Shown in pieces: positions 7,511-17,941 of a stretch of DNA of 64,000 nt. How positions within the stretch are numbered: position 1 is the first letter of the stretch; each line of letters opens with the position of its first letter. This DNA is from Bradyrhizobium viridifuturi (GTDB taxonomy: Bacteria > Pseudomonadota > Alphaproteobacteria > Rhizobiales > Xanthobacteraceae): NCBI RefSeq assembly GCF_001238275.1, contig NZ_LGTB01000004.1, positions 1-64,000 of the forward strand, in the 5' to 3' direction. A program made the translations under genes and the position numbers. The notes beneath the pieces were generated by a model, which was not told where the DNA came from, ran no database searches, and saw nothing but the letters and a program-made list of their open reading frames with translations.

Positions 7511-8845
7511 TTATTGGACATTGTACCATCGGACGAGCCGCGGCGCCGCCCAATCGGCCGCAACCTGTTCGATCAGATAGCGGCCGGGATATTCGGCGAG
7601 GAAGGCGATGCGCTGCGTCTCGCCCGGTTCGACCGCCAACGTGTCGAGCCAGAACGGCTTCCAGCCGTCGTCAAGCTTGTCCAGCAGGCGGAAATGATGG
7701 CCGTGCAGATGAAAGACGTTGGTGATCGTGCCGCGATTGGTCAGGGCCAGCACGACCGGACGGCCTGACTTGGCCTGAAAGGCGGGGGTGGCTGACGGCT
7801 TGAAATCCGCCGGCCGGAACCATTCGGTCGGCATGCCCAGTGCCAACTCGAATCTGGCGGCGCTTCTGAGATCGAGTTGGGCCGGCAGGTCGTTGCCCGG
7901 GAGCGGTGGAGCGGGAGGGAACGGCGCGGCCCGGATCGGCGCGTCGTCCGAGACGATAAGCTTGCCGGCTGGGCGGGCCTGCTTGCCGTCGTGCAGCAGG
8001 ATCGGGAAGCTCGTTCCGGCCGGACCAGCGATATCGACAAAGACATCGGTTCGACTTCCGGGTGCCAGCACCAGCGCACCGTTGCGGGCCGGGAACGGTT
8101 CGGCCGGCTGGCCGTCGATCGCCATCACCCTGACGTCGAGGTTCTCCAGCTTGACCGCCAGCACGCTGCGTGGGCTGCCATTGATGAAGCGGAGTCTGAG
8201 CCGGGCATTGGCCGGAGCCGAGACCTCGTATGAGGTCTTGCTGTTAACCGTATGAATTGGCGTCGAATCTTTCGAAACTGTTCCGGGCGGAATCGCGGTT
8301 CCGTCGGGTTGCAGGCGCCACTCCTCGATCAGCAGGGTCTCGTCACGATCCACCGCGACGGGCGAGGTGCCGGTCACGATCAACGGACGCGGGCGCGTCG
8401 GCATGGTCGTGCCATCGCCGAGCAGCGGCTCGCACAGGAAGGTACCAGCATGCCGGAGCGGGAGCTGGAAGCTATCCTTGGCCCCTGTGGCAAGCGGTGC
8501 CCGGGAGGCCAACGGCTCCGCGGCCGGGACACCGTCGAGCCCGCGGCAATCGAGCACGGCCGCGACCGGCAGCTCGTTGCCAAACGTCACGTCGAGTACC
8601 TCGCCGCGCCTGAAACGGAGGTCGCCGCCGCCCAGCGACCAGACGGGCGTGTCCGGCCCGTCAGGGCGAAGCACGATGCGATCGATCCTGGCCTGCAGCG
8701 CGACTGCCGTCCGGCCCTGCGCCGAGCTGGTGCCCGGCCAGGCCGGGCAAAGCGCCGCGGCGCCGAGCGCGGCCATCAGGTCGCGTCGGCTGAGCCAAGA
8801 TTCGGGACTTGCTACGGGGCTTGCCATCCGACCGATGCGGACCAT
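7511..8845 (-). CDS. Multicopper-oxidase-fold protein with degenerate copper sites
   Basis: About 444 residues with cupredoxin-domain signatures of the multicopper oxidase family, preceded by a twin-arginine signal (SRRDLMAALGAAAL). Most copper ligands are missing. The N-terminal HWHG motif is replaced by DCRG (LDCRGLDGVP), the second motif (YHPH) by CEPL (GTFLCEPLL), and the C-terminal His-Cys-His motif by IEQVAADW. Only the HLHGH part of the third motif remains (NVFHLHGHHF), and its leading His is Asn. The protein therefore cannot hold a normal type 1 or trinuclear copper centre and is probably a non-oxidase scaffold or binder. The start is uncertain; an ATG six codons downstream at 8827 is also possible. 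It heads the operon with the racemase-like gene. Confidence 0.8.
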   Translation of the reverse strand: MVRIGRMASPVASPESWLSRRDLMAALGAAALCPAWPGTSSAQGRTAVALQARIDRIVLRPDGPDTPVWSLGGGDLRFRRGEVLDVTFGNELPVAAVLDCRGLDGVPAAEPLASRAPLATGAKDSFQLPLRHAGTFLCEPLLGDGTTMPTRPRPLIVTGTSPVAVDRDETLLIEEWRLQPDGTAIPPGTVSKDSTPIHTVNSKTSYEVSAPANARLRLRFINGSPRSVLAVKLENLDVRVMAIDGQPAEPFPARNGALVLAPGSRTDVFVDIAGPAGTSFPILLHDGKQARPAGKLIVSDDAPIRAAPFPPAPPLPGNDLPAQLDLRSAARFELALGMPTEWFRPADFKPSATPAFQAKSGRPVVLALTNRGTITNVFHLHGHHFRLLDKLDDGWKPFWLDTLAVEPGETQRIAFLAEYPGRYLIEQVAADWAAPRLVRWYNVQ

Positions 8846-8980
8846 TTTCAAGTGTACCTGTCCAGTCGCGATCGGTCGCAGGACGGGCTCTCCAGCGGCC
8901 ATTTTTTTGCTGCGAACCGGTGGGCGCATGTTATAAGCCCGGCCGCCCGCGGCATCGCGGCCGGACTGGATGCTTTTCGC

Positions 8981-9065
8981 GCGGGCGTGGCGGAACTGGT
9001 AGACGCGCTGGATTTAGGTTCCAGTGACGAAAGTCGTGGGGGTTCGAGTCCCTCCGCCCGCACCA
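8981..9065 (+). tRNA. tRNA-Leu (anticodon UAG)
   Basis: An 85-nt class II tRNA with an encoded CCA end. The acceptor arm GCGGGCG pairs with CGCCCGC, followed by discriminator A and CCA. The anticodon stem CTGGA/TCCAG encloses the loop TTTAGGT, giving UAG. A short variable arm and the T-loop GTTCGAGTC are present. It lies about 165 bases upstream of tig. Confidence 0.96.
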
Positions 9066-9230
9066 AGCGCTTACAGCGTTTGCATGACGAATTCTTGGAG
9101 AACCTTGGCCCCGCAGGGGACGAGGGTTCGCCGAACCCACAGACGTCAAGGCCGCAAGGCTCAGCGTCGATTTGATTGAACACTGCCACGGCCGCTCGGG
9201 CCGCGGCAAAAGCGGAAGAAGATTGATACC

Positions 9231-10589
9231 ATGCAGGTCACCGAGACCCTCAACGAGGGACTGAAGCACGAATTCAAGATCAGCGTTCCGGCATCCGATC
9301 TCGATGCCAAGGCGGGCGCCAAGCTGGTCGACCTCAAGGACAAGGTCCGTCTCAACGGCTTCCGTCCCGGCAAGGTGCCGGTCGCGCATCTGAAGAAGAT
9401 CTACGGCCGCTCGGTCATGGCCGAGACCATCGACCAGACCATCAGCGACACCAACCGGCAGCTGTTCGAAGATCGCGGCTTCCGCCTCGCCGGTGAGCCG
9501 AAGATTACGATGCCGACCGAGAAGGACCAGGTCGAGGAATTGCTGTCGGGCAAGACCGACCTGACCTACACGGTCGCGATCGAGGTCGTGCCGCCGATCC
9601 AGCTCGCCGATTTCAAGTCGTTCTCGGTCGAGAAGCCGGTGGTCGAGGTCTCCGACGCCGACGTCGACGATGCCATCAAGCGGATCGCCGAAGGCAGCCG
9701 CCCGTACAGCGCCAAGACCGAAGGTGCGGCGGAGAAGGGCGACCGCGTCACCATCAGCTTCAAGGGCACCATCAACGGTGAAGCCTTCGAGGGCGGCACG
9801 GGCGAGGGTATCCAGGTCGTGATCGGCGCCGGCCAGTTCATCCCGGGCTTCGAGGAGCAGCTGATCGGCATCGGCACGGGCGAGACCCGCACGCTGAAGG
9901 TTGGTTTCCCGAAGAACTACCTCAACGACAAGCTCGCCGGCCAGCCGGCCGAGTTCGAGACCACCGCGACGCTGATCGAGGCGCCTGGTGAGGCCACGAT
10001 CGACGACGAGTTCGCCAAGACGCTCGGCCTCGAGTCGCTCGACAAGCTGAAGGAAGCCGCGCGCGAGCGCCTGACCGCCGAATTCGCCGGCGCGACCCGC
10101 CAGAAGGTCAAGCGCGCGCTGCTCGACCGTCTCGACGAGAGCCACAAATTCGAGGCGCCGCCGTCGCTTGTCGCCGAAGAGTTCAACCTGATGTGGAACT
10201 CGATCAAGGCCGAGATGGACTCGACCGGCAAGACCTTCGCCGACGAGAACACCACCGAGGATGCGGCCAAGGAAGAGTACCAGAAGATCGCCGACCGCCG
10301 CGTCCGCCTCGGCCTCGTGCTGTCGGAGATCGGCGAGAAGAACAAGATCACCGTGACCGACGACGAGGTCTCGCGCGCCGTGATCGAGCGCGCGCGCCAG
10401 ATGCCGGGCCGCGAGAAGGAAGTCTGGGATTACTACCGCAGCAACGCCCAGGCGCTGGCCCAGCTCCGCGCCCCGATCTACGAGGACAAGGTCGTCGACT
10501 TCGTGCTGGAGCTCGCCAATGTGACCGAGAAGAAGGTCACCAAGGATGAGCTGTTCAAGGATGAAGACGCCGAGAAAACTGCCGCCTAA
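9231..10589 (+). CDS. tig: Trigger factor (ribosome-associated chaperone and prolyl isomerase)
   Basis: A 452-residue trigger factor, the first chaperone met by nascent chains at the ribosomal exit tunnel. The N-terminal ribosome-binding domain contains the signature [10 protein letters not shown] (about residues 42–51). The central FKBP-like prolyl isomerase domain runs from about 150 to 245 ([30 protein letters not shown]). The C-terminal helical arms follow ([15 protein letters not shown] through [40 protein letters not shown]). The acidic C-terminus ends DEDAEKTAA. It precedes clpP, clpX and lon, the usual alphaproteobacterial order, linking folding with proteolysis. Confidence 0.97.
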   Translation: MQVTETLNEGLKHEFKISVPASDLDAKAGAKLVDLKDKVRLNGFRPGKVPVAHLKKIYGRSVMAETIDQTISDTNRQLFEDRGFRLAGEPKITMPTEKDQVEELLSGKTDLTYTVAIEVVPPIQLADFKSFSVEKPVVEVSDADVDDAIKRIAEGSRPYSAKTEGAAEKGDRVTISFKGTINGEAFEGGTGEGIQVVIGAGQFIPGFEEQLIGIGTGETRTLKVGFPKNYLNDKLAGQPAEFETTATLIEAPGEATIDDEFAKTLGLESLDKLKEAARERLTAEFAGATRQKVKRALLDRLDESHKFEAPPSLVAEEFNLMWNSIKAEMDSTGKTFADENTTEDAAKEEYQKIADRRVRLGLVLSEIGEKNKITVTDDEVSRAVIERARQMPGREKEVWDYYRSNAQALAQLRAPIYEDKVVDFVLELANVTEKKVTKDELFKDEDAEKTAA

Positions 10590-10833
10590 TTCCGGCACCT
10601 CGCGTTAATGATGAACCGCGAAAGCGCGCCTGGCGAGGATCCCTCGCTAGGCGTGCCGCCGCGAATCGGCTTGAACGTCTGCGACCTGCCCAGTTGGCTA
10701 GTGGCGGCCTTGTCGGCCGGAAATTGGCCCATATCTGGTTTAAGCCTTGAGCCGGCCAGCTTTGAGCCAGTAGTCTTGAGCGAAGCTAGTTCTGGGCAGA
10801 GTTCTGCATCACCCCTAACCCCTGGGTTCTTTC

Positions 10834-11469
10834 ATGCGCGATCCCGTTGAAACCTACATGAATCTCGTGCCGATGGTCGTCGAGCAGACCAATCGCGGCG
10901 AACGCGCCTACGACATTTTCTCGCGCCTTTTGAAAGAGCGCATCATCTTCGTCACCGGTCCGGTGGAAGACGGCATGTCGACCTTGATCGTTGCGCAGCT
11001 GCTGTTCCTCGAGGCCGAGAATCCGAAGAAGGAAATCTCGATGTACATCAACTCGCCGGGTGGCGTGGTGACGTCGGGCCTTGCGATTTACGACACGATG
11101 CAGTTCATCCGCCCGCCGGTGTCGACGCTGTGCACGGGCCAGGCGGCCTCGATGGGCTCGCTGCTGCTGGCGGCTGGCGAGAAGGACATGCGCTTCACGC
11201 TGCCGAACTCCCGCATCATGGTGCACCAGCCCTCCGGCGGCTTCCAGGGCCAGGCCACCGACATCATGCTGCACGCGCAGGAGATCCTGAATCTCAAGAA
11301 GCGCCTCAACGAGATCTACGTGAAGCACACCGGCCAGACCTACAAGGCGATCGAGGACGCGCTCGAGCGCGACAAGTTCCTGACCGCCGAAGACGCCAAG
11401 GCGTTCGGCCTCGTCGACAAGGTCATCGACAAGCGTCCGGAAGATCCGTCGGCCGCCAAAGCCGCCTGA
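10834..11469 (+). CDS. clpP: ATP-dependent Clp protease proteolytic subunit
   Basis: A 211-residue ClpP, the serine peptidase that forms a double seven-membered ring and degrades substrates unfolded by ClpX or ClpA. The catalytic triad is complete: Ser106 (GQAASMGS), His131 (MVHQPSGG) and Asp180 (ERDKF). The N-terminus [18 protein letters not shown] is typical of alphaproteobacterial ClpP, which has a short propeptide. It follows tig after 244 bases, a spacing large enough for its own promoter; no confident promoter could be picked out. clpX follows 442 bases downstream. Confidence 0.97.
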   Translation: MRDPVETYMNLVPMVVEQTNRGERAYDIFSRLLKERIIFVTGPVEDGMSTLIVAQLLFLEAENPKKEISMYINSPGGVVTSGLAIYDTMQFIRPPVSTLCTGQAASMGSLLLAAGEKDMRFTLPNSRIMVHQPSGGFQGQATDIMLHAQEILNLKKRLNEIYVKHTGQTYKAIEDALERDKFLTAEDAKAFGLVDKVIDKRPEDPSAAKAA

Positions 11470-11911
11470 TCTGGACAAGCTCCCGGGGCGCCGGTGTGAT
11501 CTCCACATTGGCGCCTCACATAATCGGCAAAAGCAGGACGGGCGGAGTACCCCGCAAGTGCCTGTGCGCGGGCGAAAGGTTCCGCTTTCGTGCTCATTGG
11601 CCGGCGTGGTAATCCCGCAACGTTCCGTGGATTTCGACGCGTATTCCGCGTGCGATCGTTGAAAATCACGGTATTGTCACGGTCTTGAGCCGGCCATCCG
11701 ATTAGCGAATTCTTGATAGTCGGGTGCCAGCATGGTTGGCTGTAATGCATCGGCTATGATCGCGGAGATTCGAATAAACCGTGATTCGTACGGTCAGTAT
11801 TGCGTAGGGTCTTTTTTGGTACGGAATTTGCTCTATCTACCCAAGACGCCGGTTATGTGCCGGATTGGGTCGATCTGGCAAACGAGATCGAACGGCGGAC
11901 GGAGATAATGA
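11470..11911. other. Intergenic region between clpP and clpX, no gene seen
   Basis: No open frame here looks like protein. The region is less GC-rich toward its right end and probably contains the clpX promoter. Several CTTGA and TTGAA-like hexamers occur, but no pair with good spacing stands out, so no promoter is called. Confidence 0.5.
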
Positions 11912-13185
11912 ATGAGTAAGGTCGGCACGAGCGACGCCAAGAACACGCTATACTGCTCGTTCTGCGGCAAGAGCCAGCATGAAGTTCGCAAGCTGATTGC
12001 CGGACCGACTGTCTTCATTTGCGACGAGTGTGTCGAACTCTGCATGGACATCATTCGCGAGGAGAACAAGTCCTCGCTGGTGAAGTCGCGCGACGGCATC
12101 CCGACGCCGAAGGAAATCTGCAAGGTCCTGGACGACTACGTGATCGGCCAGAGCCATGCCAAGAAGGTGCTGTCGGTCGCCGTCCACAACCACTACAAGC
12201 GGCTCAACCATCAGACCAAGCACAACGACGTCGAACTGGCGAAGTCGAACATCCTGCTGATCGGTCCGACCGGTTCGGGCAAGACGCTGCTCGCGCAGAC
12301 GTTGGCCCGCATCCTCGACGTGCCGTTCACCATGCTGATGCGACGACGCTGACCGAAGCCGGCTATGTCGGCGAGGACGTCGAGAACATCATCCTGAAGC
12401 TGCTGCAGGCGGCCGACTACAACGTCGAGCGCGCGCAGCGCGGCATCGTGTATATCGACGAAATCGACAAGATCAGCCGCAAGTCGGACAATCCCTCGAT
12501 CACCCGCGACGTGTCGGGTGAGGGCGTCCAGCAGGCGCTGCTGAAGATCATGGAAGGCACGGTGGCCTCGGTCCCGCCGCAGGGCGGCCGCAAGCATCCG
12601 CAGCAGGAGTTCCTGCAGGTGGATACCACCAACATCCTGTTCATCTGCGGCGGTGCGTTCTCGGGCCTCGAGAAGATCATCTCCGCGCGCGGCCGTTCGA
12701 CCTCGATCGGCTTCGCGGCGCAGGTGCTCGCGCCGGAGGATCGCCGTACCGGCGAGATCTTCCGTCACGTCGAGCCGGAAGATCTGCTGAAGTACGGCCT
12801 GATCCCGGAATTCGTCGGCCGTCTGCCCGTCGTGGCGACGCTGGAGGACCTCGACGAGACCTCGCTGAAGAAGATCCTGACCGATCCGAAGAACGCGCTG
12901 GTGAAGCAGTACCAGCGGCTGTTCGAGATGGAGAACATCGAGTTGACCTTCGCCGACGAGGCGCTTGGCGCGGTCGCCCGCAAGGCGATCGAGCGCAAGA
13001 CCGGTGCGCGCGGCCTGCGGTCGATCCTGGAGAGCATCCTGCTCGAGACCATGTTCGACCTCCCGGGCCTGGAAGGCGTCGAGGAAGTCGTGATCTCGCG
13101 CGAGGTCGTCGAGGGCACGGCGCGTCCGCTCTACATCTACGCGGATCGTTCCGACCGCGCCGTCGAGAGCAGCGCGAGCGCCTAA
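11912..13185 (+). CDS. clpX: ClpX unfoldase subunit, reading frame interrupted by one missing base
   Basis: ClpX is the AAA+ unfoldase that feeds substrates to ClpP and is essential in several alphaproteobacteria. The N-terminal zinc-binding domain (CSFCGKSQ and CDECVELC), Walker A (GPTGSGKT), Walker B (YIDEIDK) and the sensor region ARGLRSILE are all present, but in two frames. After DVPFTM (near base 12334) the frame must shift: the sequence reads ATGCTGATG where one extra G restores the expected [19 protein letters not shown]. With that base added the protein is 424 residues, normal for the family. Because everything on both sides is conserved, a sequence error is more likely than a true mutation. 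Confidence 0.93.
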
Positions 13186-13506
13186 CCGCACGCGTCTCGA
13201 ACCGCTAAAATTGCACGGCTGCCGGGCGATCCGGCGGCCGTTGCGGCGCAACAGCAGCGCCGTTGTGGCATCGCAGTAAATGCCTGTTTAGCCTGAATTT
13301 CCGGGCACTTCTCAGACTTGACACCCCCCCGCCTGATAGCCACCTAATGCTATCGGTGACGGATCTCATGTGTTGAGATTCGTCGCTTTTCGATGCGGAA
13401 TAAGCGGCTGCCGACGGCAATCTCGTTCCGGATCACCAAGGCACCTTGTGGCGGTTGCGCAAGCAGGCGGACTGCGTCCAAGGGGGCAAAACAAAAGGAT
13501 AAGGCC
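13186..13506. other. Intergenic region between clpX and lon
   Basis: No gene is seen. It holds the lon leader and a candidate promoter. An in-frame extension of lon upstream of 13507 is open but has no protein-like composition. Confidence 0.5.
13318..13348 (+). promoter_or_regulatory. Candidate lon promoter
   Basis: A perfect TTGACA hexamer at 13318–13323 (within CTTGACAC) is followed after 19 bases by CCTAAT, a 4-of-6 match to TATAAT. The CTTGAC and CCTAAT elements also resemble the alphaproteobacterial heat-shock sigma factor (RpoH) pattern, which would suit lon, though the spacing is long. It lies about 160 bases upstream of the lon start. Confidence 0.4.
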
Positions 13507-15936
13507 ATGACGACCTCAAAACCCCGGCCAACGATCGTCCACGGCGAAAGCCATTCCTATCCGGTGCTGCCGCTTCGCGACATCGTCGTCTTCCCGCACA
13601 TGATCGTGCCTCTCTTCGTCGGCCGCGAGAAATCGATCCGCGCGCTCGAAGAGGTGATGAAGAACGACGCGTTGATCATGCTCGCGACGCAGAAGAACGC
13701 GTCCGATGATGATCCGGCGCCCGATTCAATTTACGAGACCGGTACGCTCGCCAGCGTCCTGCAGCTGCTGAAGCTGCCCGACGGCACCGTGAAGGTGCTG
13801 GTCGAGGGCCTCGAGCGCGCGCGCGTCGAGAAGTATTCCGACCGCAGCGAATACTACGAAGCGACAGCGGTCGCACTCGCCGACACGGACGCCAACTCGG
13901 TCGAGGCCGAGGCGCTGGCGCGGTCGGTCGTGTCCGACTTCGAAAGCTATGTGAAGCTGAACAAGAAGATCTCCGCCGAAGTCGTCGGCGTGGTCCAGGC
14001 GATCACCGATTTCGCCAAGCTCGGCGACACGGTTGCCTCACATCTCGCGGTCAAGATTGCCGATCGACAAGCGATCCTGGAGACGTTGTCCGTCACCCAG
14101 CGCCTGGAGAAGGTGCTGGGCCTGATGGAGAGCGAGATCTCGGTGTTGCAGGTCGAGAAGCGCATCCGCTCGCGCGTCAAGCGCCAGATGGAGAAGACCC
14201 AGCGCGAGTATTACCTGAACGAGCAGATGAAGGCGATCCAGAAGGAGCTCGGCGACGACGAAGGTCGCGACGAACTGGCCGATCTGGAGGAGAAGATCTC
14301 CAAGACCAAGCTCTCCAAGGAAGCGCGCGAGAAGGCGCAGCACGAGCTGAAGAAGCTGCGCCAGATGTCGCCGATGTCTGCGGAAGCGACCGTCGTGCGC
14401 AACTACCTGGATTGGCTGCTGTCGATTCCGTGGGGCAAGAAGTCCAAGGTCAAGAAGGACCTCGAGGCCGCGCAGGCGGTGCTGGACTCCGACCACTACG
14501 GGCTCGAGAAGGTCAAGGACCGTATCGTCGAGTATCTCGCGGTGCAGTCGCGCGCCAACAAGCTGACCGGACCGATCCTGTGCCTCGTCGGGCCTCCCGG
14601 CGTCGGCAAGACTTCGCTCGGCAAGTCGATCGCGAAGGCGACCGGCCGCGAGTTCGTGCGCGTGTCGCTCGGCGGCGTGCGTGACGAGGCCGAGATCCGC
14701 GGTCACCGCCGCACCTATATCGGCTCGATGCCCGGCAAGATCATCCAGTCGATGCGGAAGGCGAAGACCTCGAATCCGCTGTTCCTGCTGGACGAGATCG
14801 ACAAGATGGGCGCCGATTTCCGCGGCGATCCGTCGTCGGCGCTGCTTGAGGTCCTGGACCCCGAGCAGAACTCGACCTTCAACGACCACTACCTGGAAGT
14901 CGATTACGACCTGTCCAACGTGATGTTTATCACGACCGCGAATACGCTGAATATTCCCGGCCCGCTGATGGACCGCATGGAGATCATCCGGATCGCCGGT
15001 TACACGGAGAACGAGAAGGTCGAGATCGCGCGCAAGCATCTGATCCCGAGCGCGCTCTCCAAGCACGGTCTGGACTCCAAGGAATGGTCGATCGACGACG
15101 CGGCCCTGCTGCTGATGATCCGCCGCTACACCCGCGAAGCGGGCGTGCGTAACCTGGAGCGTGAGCTCTCCACACTCGCCCGCAAGGCGGTGAAGGAGCT
15201 GATGATCTCCAAGAAGAAATCGGTGAAGGTCACCGAGGCGAACATCGAAGAGTTCCTCGGCGTGCCGAAGTATCGCTTCGGCGAGATCGACGACGAGGAT
15301 CAGGTCGGTATCGTCACGGGTCTGGCCTGGACCGATGTCGGCGGCGAGCTGCTCACCATTGAAGGCGTCATGATGCCCGGCAAGGGCAAGATGACCGTCA
15401 CCGGCAATCTGCGCGACGTGATGAAGGAATCGATCTCGGCGGCGGCGTCCTACGTCCGCTCGCGCGCGATCACCTACGGCATCGAACCGCCGATGTTCGA
15501 CCGCCGCGACATCCACGTTCACGTGCCGGAGGGCGCAACCCCGAAGGACGGTCCGTCCGCCGGTGTTGCGATGGCCACCGCGATCATCTCGGTCATGACC
15601 GGCATTCCGGTCCGCCACGATGTCGCGATGACCGGCGAGATCACGCTGCGCGGTCGCGTGCTGCCGATCGGCGGTCTGAAGGAGAAGCTGCTGGCTGCCG
15701 CGCGCGGCGGCATCAAGACGGTGCTGATCCCGGAGGACAACGCCAAGGATCTCACGGAGATTTCCGATGCGATCAAGGGCGGCATGGAGATCATCCCGGT
15801 GTCGCGGCTGGATGAGGTGATCGCCAAGGCGTTGGTTCGTGTGCCGGCGCCGATCGTCTGGGAAGAGGAGGCCAGCAAGGTCGACGTCAAGCCCGACGCT
15901 TCGGACGAAGCATCCGGCGGCCTGACGGCGCACTGA
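13507..15936 (+). CDS. lon: ATP-dependent Lon protease
   Basis: An 809-residue Lon protease of the LonA type, which degrades damaged and regulatory proteins in the cytoplasm. It has the N-terminal substrate domain ([23 protein letters not shown]), the AAA+ domain with Walker A (GPPGVGKTS) and Walker B (LFLLDEIDK), and the C-terminal serine protease domain with catalytic Ser in PKDGPSAG and Lys in [10 protein letters not shown]. The ATG at 13507 is chosen because it gives the family N-terminus; 38 open codons upstream look non-coding. It ends the tig–clpP–clpX–lon block and is followed by a strong terminator. Confidence 0.97.
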   Translation: MTTSKPRPTIVHGESHSYPVLPLRDIVVFPHMIVPLFVGREKSIRALEEVMKNDALIMLATQKNASDDDPAPDSIYETGTLASVLQLLKLPDGTVKVLVEGLERARVEKYSDRSEYYEATAVALADTDANSVEAEALARSVVSDFESYVKLNKKISAEVVGVVQAITDFAKLGDTVASHLAVKIADRQAILETLSVTQRLEKVLGLMESEISVLQVEKRIRSRVKRQMEKTQREYYLNEQMKAIQKELGDDEGRDELADLEEKISKTKLSKEAREKAQHELKKLRQMSPMSAEATVVRNYLDWLLSIPWGKKSKVKKDLEAAQAVLDSDHYGLEKVKDRIVEYLAVQSRANKLTGPILCLVGPPGVGKTSLGKSIAKATGREFVRVSLGGVRDEAEIRGHRRTYIGSMPGKIIQSMRKAKTSNPLFLLDEIDKMGADFRGDPSSALLEVLDPEQNSTFNDHYLEVDYDLSNVMFITTANTLNIPGPLMDRMEIIRIAGYTENEKVEIARKHLIPSALSKHGLDSKEWSIDDAALLLMIRRYTREAGVRNLERELSTLARKAVKELMISKKKSVKVTEANIEEFLGVPKYRFGEIDDEDQVGIVTGLAWTDVGGELLTIEGVMMPGKGKMTVTGNLRDVMKESISAAASYVRSRAITYGIEPPMFDRRDIHVHVPEGATPKDGPSAGVAMATAIISVMTGIPVRHDVAMTGEITLRGRVLPIGGLKEKLLAAARGGIKTVLIPEDNAKDLTEISDAIKGGMEIIPVSRLDEVIAKALVRVPAPIVWEEEASKVDVKPDASDEASGGLTAH

Positions 15937-15956
15937 AGCGAGCTACGATTGAAATA

Positions 15957-15990
15957 GAAAACGGCGCCCTCGGGCGCCGTTTTTGTTTTG
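15957..15990 (+). terminator. Rho-independent terminator after lon
   Basis: A GC-rich hairpin with arms ACGGCGCC and GGCGCCGT around a four-base loop (15961–15980), preceded by an A run and followed by a T-rich tail (TTTTGTTTT). It lies about 20 bases after the lon stop and also faces the end of the convergent MFS gene, so it may work for both strands. Confidence 0.85.
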
Positions 15991-16015
15991 TCGTCACGAG
16001 GAGGCGGGCAGGCGA

Positions 16016-17225
16016 CTACTCCTTTTTCTCGACGATGAAATTGCCGAGCGCTCCGAGCGCCATCAGCACGCTGGTACCGAGGAACACGGCGCGCATGCCG
16101 ATATGGCCGCCGATGAAGCCGCCGGCGAGCGGGCCGATCACCTGGCCGGCATATTGCGCCGAGATCGAGTAGCCGAGCATGCTGCCGGTGACCGCATCGG
16201 GCGCGTTGTGCCGGATCACGCTGGCGATGCACGGCAGCAGGCCGCCGAGCGCGAGACCCATCAGGAAGCGCAGCAGGATCAGCTGCCAGCCGCTGACCAC
16301 GAAGGCCTGCGGGATCAGCAGCACCGCCGAGGCGGCAAGACAGATGATGATGATCCGCCAATGGCCGACACGATCGGCGAGCTTGCGAGATGCGATGATG
16401 ACAACAGGCTGCCGAAGGCGCCGCCGACATCACGAGGCCGGCCACGAACGTCACCTGCGGCGCCTCGACCAGTTGCGCGACATAGACCGTGATGATCGGC
16501 TCGATCGACATGTTGGCGATCATCAGCAGCAGGCCGGTGCCCCACATTGCGATGACCGGCCGCTTGTCCGGAACGAGCGACCAGCCGCCACACGCCTTGC
16601 TCCCTTTCGCCGCCTTCGGGCGCGCCTCCTCGCGGATCAGGAAGGTGGTGCCGAGGAAGGTGATGAAGATGACGCCGCCGATCAGGAAGAAGGTCTTGCG
16701 AATGCCGATCAGGCCCGGCAGCACGCCGCCGATCAACGGGCCGACCAGGCTGCCGGCCATGATCCCGGCGGACAGCACGCCGATCGCCCAGCCGGACCGC
16801 GCCTTCGGCGTCTGCGCTGCGACCAGCACCGTCGAGCCCGAGGCGTAACCGCCGAGCAGGCCGGTCAACAGTCGCAAGCCGACCAGCTCGTAGACATTGT
16901 GCGCCATGCCGATTAGCGACATCGCGATCGCCATCCCGAGGCTCGCGCGGATCAGCATCAGCTTGCGGCCATAGCGATCCGCCAGCCGTCCCCACAACGG
17001 CGCCGTCAGTGCCGCGCTGAAGAAGGTTGCGCCATAGGCGATGCCCGACCATTGCACGATCGCGGCGTGATCGGTCACGCCGAGCTGCTCGACATAAAGC
17101 GGCAGGAACGGCAGCAGCAGCGTCATGCCGACGATGGTCGTGAAGGAGCCGAGCACGCAGACGATCAGGTTGCGTCTCCAGGGCCCCGCATCGAGGGCTG
17201 CTTCGCGATCGATTTCCATGTTCAT
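16016..17225 (-). CDS. MFS transporter, reading frame interrupted (two bases missing)
   Basis: A major facilitator superfamily drug/metabolite exporter of about 403 residues after correction. The N-terminal half has the MFS signature motif A as LWGRLADRYGRKLMLI and several membrane helices; the C-terminal half includes LRFLMGLALGGLLPC and ends FIVEKKE. Between about 16395 and 16425 the frame moves twice. AAFGSLLS is read in one shifted frame and RKLADRVGHW (a second motif A) in another, which means two single bases are missing; restoring them gives a length divisible by three. The ATG at 17225 directly follows the GntR stop, so the regulator and transporter form an operon. Confidence 0.82.
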
Positions 17226-17226
17226 G

Positions 17227-17895
17227 TCAGCGCAGACCGATCACGGCGAAGCCACGCGCCCGCAGGCCGCGGCGGTCCTCGTTCAGCGAGTGCAGCAAAC
17301 GGTCGCGGGTCTCCGTGATGTGGGCGGCGGCCTCGCGCGCGGCAGAATCCGGATCGTTGGCCTTGATGAAGCCGAGGATGCGCCGATGCTCGCGCCAGGC
17401 CTGCTCGCGCGACGGTTCGGTCCACACTTCGAGCCAGCGCGCCCGCGACAGCCGGGTCATGGCGCCGGCGATCGCCTTGACGATGAACGGATTGCCGGAA
17501 AGGCGCGCGATCTCGACATGGAAATCGGTGCCGACGCGATGCCATTCCTCGCGCGGCGCGCCCGATTGGCAGGCATCCAGCATCTCTTCGACGCCGGCGA
17601 TATCGGCCGCGCTTGCGCGCGCGCAGGCGAGGCGGACCGCGGTCGTCTCCAGCGGGATCCTGAACTCCGCGAGCGCTTCCAACTCACCGAGGTCGATCGG
17701 CGCGACGATCCAGTTGCGACCATCGCGCCGCACCAGCTCTTCGCCTTCGAGCCGCACCAACGCAGCGCGGATCGGGGTGCGCGATCCCTCGAACCGGCTC
17801 TCGAGCCAGCGCTCGGTCAGCCGCTCGCCGGGGCCGAGATCCAGAGAGAGGATCATCTCCCGGAGTTGGTCGTGGATCTGAAGCATCTGCGACAT
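17227..17895 (-). CDS. GntR family transcriptional regulator (FCD type)
   Basis: A 222-residue GntR regulator. The N-terminal winged helix (GERLTERWLESRFEGSRTPIRAALVRLEGEELV) contains the typical TPIRAAL recognition helix. The C-terminal FCD all-helical ligand domain follows (EFRIPLETTAVRLACARA, FHVEIARLSGNPF, EHRRILGFIKANDPDSAAREAAAHI); the Asp/His pattern suggests metal-assisted binding of an organic acid, as in the family. It is followed immediately by an MFS transporter gene, and a perfect palindrome lies 46 bases upstream, so it probably represses its own operon. The effector is unknown. Confidence 0.88.
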   Translation of the reverse strand: MSQMLQIHDQLREMILSLDLGPGERLTERWLESRFEGSRTPIRAALVRLEGEELVRRDGRNWIVAPIDLGELEALAEFRIPLETTAVRLACARASAADIAGVEEMLDACQSGAPREEWHRVGTDFHVEIARLSGNPFIVKAIAGAMTRLSRARWLEVWTEPSREQAWREHRRILGFIKANDPDSAAREAAAHITETRDRLLHSLNEDRRGLRARGFAVIGLR

Positions 17896-17941
17896 GGGCT
17901 GTCCGCCGGTGTGGGAATAGTTTGGTTGGCGTATCCCGAAT

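Noticed and set aside
8252..9175. A plus-strand frame overlapping the multicopper-oxidase-like gene and tRNA-Leu
   Set aside because: It reads through the tRNA (giving a GVAELVDALDLGSS-type peptide) and antisense of a real gene, a common false gene call.
10590..10833. Possible small gene between tig and clpP
   Set aside because: The only open frame (from 10608) has an unlikely composition and overlaps the start of clpP; the stretch is better read as the clpP leader.
13393..13506. Longer start for Lon
   Set aside because: The 38 added residues are not conserved in the family and lie over the probable promoter/leader.
14038..15933. A 631-codon open frame opposite lon
   Set aside because: Shadow of lon: His/Arg/Asp/Leu-rich and no recognisable motif.
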